Assembly: GCA_035637655.1 (NCBI GenBank)
Contig: DASPWT010000184.1
Span: 1 to 14,017 of the forward strand
Length of the DNA stretch: 14,017 nucleotides
Reading direction: 5' to 3'
Origin: VBDM01 sp035637655
GTDB taxonomy: Bacteria > Pseudomonadota > Gammaproteobacteria > Burkholderiales > SG8-39
This document shows, one piece after another, positions 12,692-14,017 of the stretch. A program made the position numbers and the translations under genes. The notes below the pieces were generated by a model that saw only the letters and a list, made by a program, of their open reading frames with translations, did not search any database and had not been told where the DNA came from. How positions within the stretch are numbered: the first letter of the stretch is position 1; each line of letters begins with the position of its first letter.

Positions 12692-12743
12692 AAAGCGGAG
12701 ACGCATTTTACGCTAAAGCGATCGATCTCGCCAGGTTTCCCGG

Positions 12744-12869
12744 CTAAGGGGCCTTCGGAGCGCCCGCGCGGGCCTTCTTCGCGTTCTGCTTCTTCAGCTT
12801 CTTCGCCCGCTTGGCGGCTCCCGCGAGATCCTTCTTCCCTCTTTTCCTCCTTCGCCGGGTTTCCAGCAT
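12744..12869 (-). CDS. Possible 41-residue Lys/Arg/Ala-rich small protein
   Basis: ATG at 12867-12869 opens 41 codons to TAG at 12744-12746. The peptide starts MLETRRRRKRGKKDLAGAAK and continues with RAKKLKKQNAKKARAGAPKAP. It is strongly basic, with Lys/Arg at helix-like spacing and AKK repeats, as in nucleic-acid-binding peptides and H1-like tails. The ORF is too short to show in a long-ORF scan; a Glu-rich frame over the same bases is longer but looks like its shadow. The weak point is the start: no Shine-Dalgarno precedes ATG 12869, and alternative GTG/TTG codons upstream fall in a 9-nt repeat. It lies 98 nt upstream of the winged-helix gene on the same strand. No family is recognised with certainty. 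Confidence 0.45.
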   Translation of the reverse strand: MLETRRRRKRGKKDLAGAAKRAKKLKKQNAKKARAGAPKAP

Positions 12870-12875
12870 CTGGGA

Positions 12876-12910
12876 GTGAGTCACGTGAGTCAAGTGAGCC
12901 AAGATGAGCC
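12876..12910. repeat. Short 9-bp tandem repeat
   Basis: GTGAGTCAC, GTGAGTCAA and GTGAGCCAA follow each other at 12876-12902, with a degenerate fourth unit (GATGAGCC, 12903-12910). The array sits between the small basic ORF and the divergent metallo-hydrolase gene. The 9-bp period is close to a helical turn, so it may be a multi-site operator or simple slippage. Confidence 0.55.
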
Positions 12911-13050
12911 TCCGGTCGTTGCGCGGTTCGATTGGGCGCCAGTTTGACGCGTTTCGGCGCTCTTGGGCAACTCCCTGTAAGGTTTTCCCGACTTACCCAG
13001 TCAGGAACGCCGGAGTACGATGCCTTCCGCAAGGGTTCGTGGGGGGCTCT

Positions 13051-14013
13051 ATGAAAAATCCGCGCTCGTCATCCCGCCGGAATTTTCTCTCCGGCACGGC
13101 GGCCTTCGCGGCGACGGCGGCGCTCGCGCCCTTGCGCGCGGCGCGCGCTCAAGGCCCGGCGAGGCAGAAGACCCGGCTGGTCCTGCTCGGCACCGGCGGT
13201 GGCCCCAGGGTGATCCCGAACGGCCGCGCCAGGCCCGCGAACCTCATCGTGGCGAACGGCGTGCCCTATGTCATCGACTGCGGCTCGGGCGTGTCGCAGC
13301 AGCTGGTCGGGGCCGGCGTGCCGCTCAACACGCTGCGCCACGTCTTCATCACGCACCACCACTCCGATCACGATCTGGATTACGGCAACCTGATCTACAA
13401 CGCGTGGGCGTCGGGGCTGCGCGCGCCGGTGGACGCCTGGGGCCCGCCGCCGATCAAGGCGATGACCGAGGCTTACTGGCAGCTCAACCGCTTCGACATC
13501 GAGACGCGCATCTCCGACGAGGGCCGGCCCGATTTGCGCAAGCTCGTCACCGCGCACGAATTCGCGGAGCCCGGCCTCGTCATGCAGAACGCGGACGTCA
13601 AGGTCACTGCGGCGCGCGTGCGCCATCCTCCGATCGTGCACGCCTACGCCTACCGGTTCGACAGCGCCGACCGCTCGATCGTGATCTCGGGCGACACCGC
13701 CTATTCGCCCGAGCTGATCGCGCTCGCCAGGGGCGCGGACGTTCTCGTCCACGAAACCATGCACCTCGGCGGCCTGGAGAGCCTCTTGAAGCGCGTGCCG
13801 AACGCGGCAACGCTGCGCGAGCACGTACTCGCCAGCCACACCGCCACCGAGGACATCGGCAAGGTGGCGGCCGCGGCGGGGGTGAAGACGCTCGTCCTCT
13901 CGCACCTCGTGCCGCAGGACGACAACTCGATCACCGACGACATGTGGGTGGAGGGCGTGCGCAAGCACTACGGCGGCACTATCGTCGTCGGGCGCGATTT
14001 GATGGAGATCTGA
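13051..14013 (+). CDS. Tat-exported metallo-beta-lactamase-fold hydrolase
   Basis: 320 residues. The twin-arginine signal SSSRRNFLSGTAAFAATAAL is near the N-terminus, with cleavage around ARA|QGP (residue 34). The hydrolase domain begins TRLVLLGTGGGPR and contains the zinc motif H102-x-H104-x-D106-H107 (THHHSDHDLDYG). A histidine follows in the RHPPIVHAYAYRF region, then GDTAYS and the final SHLVP histidine. This order matches RNase Z-like/arylsulfatase-like MBL proteins, but the export signal rules out a tRNA-processing role. A phosphodiester, sulfate ester or lactone is possible as substrate. ATG 13051 is preceded by GGGGGG; the frame extends upstream to 12904 without coding character. No promoter is convincing in the upstream gap. 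Confidence 0.9.
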   Translation: MKNPRSSSRRNFLSGTAAFAATAALAPLRAARAQGPARQKTRLVLLGTGGGPRVIPNGRARPANLIVANGVPYVIDCGSGVSQQLVGAGVPLNTLRHVFITHHHSDHDLDYGNLIYNAWASGLRAPVDAWGPPPIKAMTEAYWQLNRFDIETRISDEGRPDLRKLVTAHEFAEPGLVMQNADVKVTAARVRHPPIVHAYAYRFDSADRSIVISGDTAYSPELIALARGADVLVHETMHLGGLESLLKRVPNAATLREHVLASHTATEDIGKVAAAAGVKTLVLSHLVPQDDNSITDDMWVEGVRKHYGGTIVVGRDLMEI

Positions 14014-14017
14014 GGGG

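Noticed and set aside
12382..13032. 216-residue minus-strand frame covering the winged-helix region
   Set aside because: The N-terminal ~130 residues are low-complexity Glu/Arg-rich sequence lying over the Lys-rich small ORF and non-coding DNA. A ribosome-binding site and TTG start at 12645 mark the real protein.
13069..13968. 299-residue minus-strand frame opposite the metallo-hydrolase
   Set aside because: Arg/Val/His-rich shadow; the plus-strand gene has a Tat signal and an intact zinc motif.
1..14017. CRISPR array, tRNA/rRNA genes, insertion sequences
   Set aside because: No regularly spaced repeats, cloverleaf-like or rRNA-like sequence, transposase motifs or terminal inverted repeats were seen on reading both strands; a tRNA or covariance-model scan was not possible here.

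Overview
The window looks like a chromosome segment from a GC-rich betaproteobacterium, probably Burkholderiales-like and possibly from an environmental genome. The main reasons are two Bug-type periplasmic receptors of the tripartite tricarboxylate transporter family without their membrane subunits (a hallmark of that group), the sigma-70 promoter style (a near-perfect -35 with a loose TAGnCT -10), and the mix of small catabolic genes. The assignment is inferred from gene content only. The window opens inside one gene and closes 4 nt after the stop of another. I see no rRNA, tRNA, CRISPR array, intact insertion sequence or prophage gene.

Layout, left to right. (1) 1-1129: the 3' end of a luciferase-like (LLM) flavin oxidoreductase converges on a DUF1203 gene whose stop codon lies in the loop of a repeat-like hairpin. 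(2) 1230-2213: a Bug receptor. (3) 2303-3000: a VapBC toxin-antitoxin pair with a perfect 10-10-10 inverted-repeat operator. (4) 3061-4577, minus strand: an isochorismatase-like amidohydrolase followed by an SDR dehydrogenase, 11 nt apart. A second Bug receptor (4674-5639) is divergent from them, so together they look like a small uptake-and-degradation cluster. (5) 5640-5801: an unannotated C-terminal remnant that looks like the virginiamycin-B-lyase/beta-propeller family, in frame directly after the Bug stop codon. (6) 5952-6968: a consensus sigma-54 (-24/-12) promoter driving an EAL-domain c-di-GMP phosphodiesterase that probably starts at TTG, with a possible 23-residue ORF coupled to its stop. 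(7) 7015-9501: an exported acetamidase/formamidase and a TAXI-type TRAP solute receptor, apparently one operon, closed by a bidirectional terminator. (8) 9524-12346: a secreted HbpS/GlcG-type heme-binding protein divergent from a di-heme c-type cytochrome (DHOR family), with a compact regulatory region between them. A family 2 glycosyltransferase follows the cytochrome. (9) 12382-12869, minus strand: a small winged-helix-like protein (TTG start) and a 41-residue Lys/Arg-rich ORF. (10) 13051-14013: a Tat-exported metallo-beta-lactamase-fold hydrolase.

The common theme is the periplasm: five or six products carry Sec or Tat export signals. The exported amidase with a solute receptor, and the amidohydrolase/SDR/Bug cluster, both suggest scavenging of amide or carboxylate compounds. 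The heme-binding protein and di-heme cytochrome suggest a periplasmic redox function. No single intact novel multigene system is evident. The most interesting items are regulatory (the sigma-54 EAL gene and the palindrome-bearing divergent promoter), the gene remnant, and the small ORFs.
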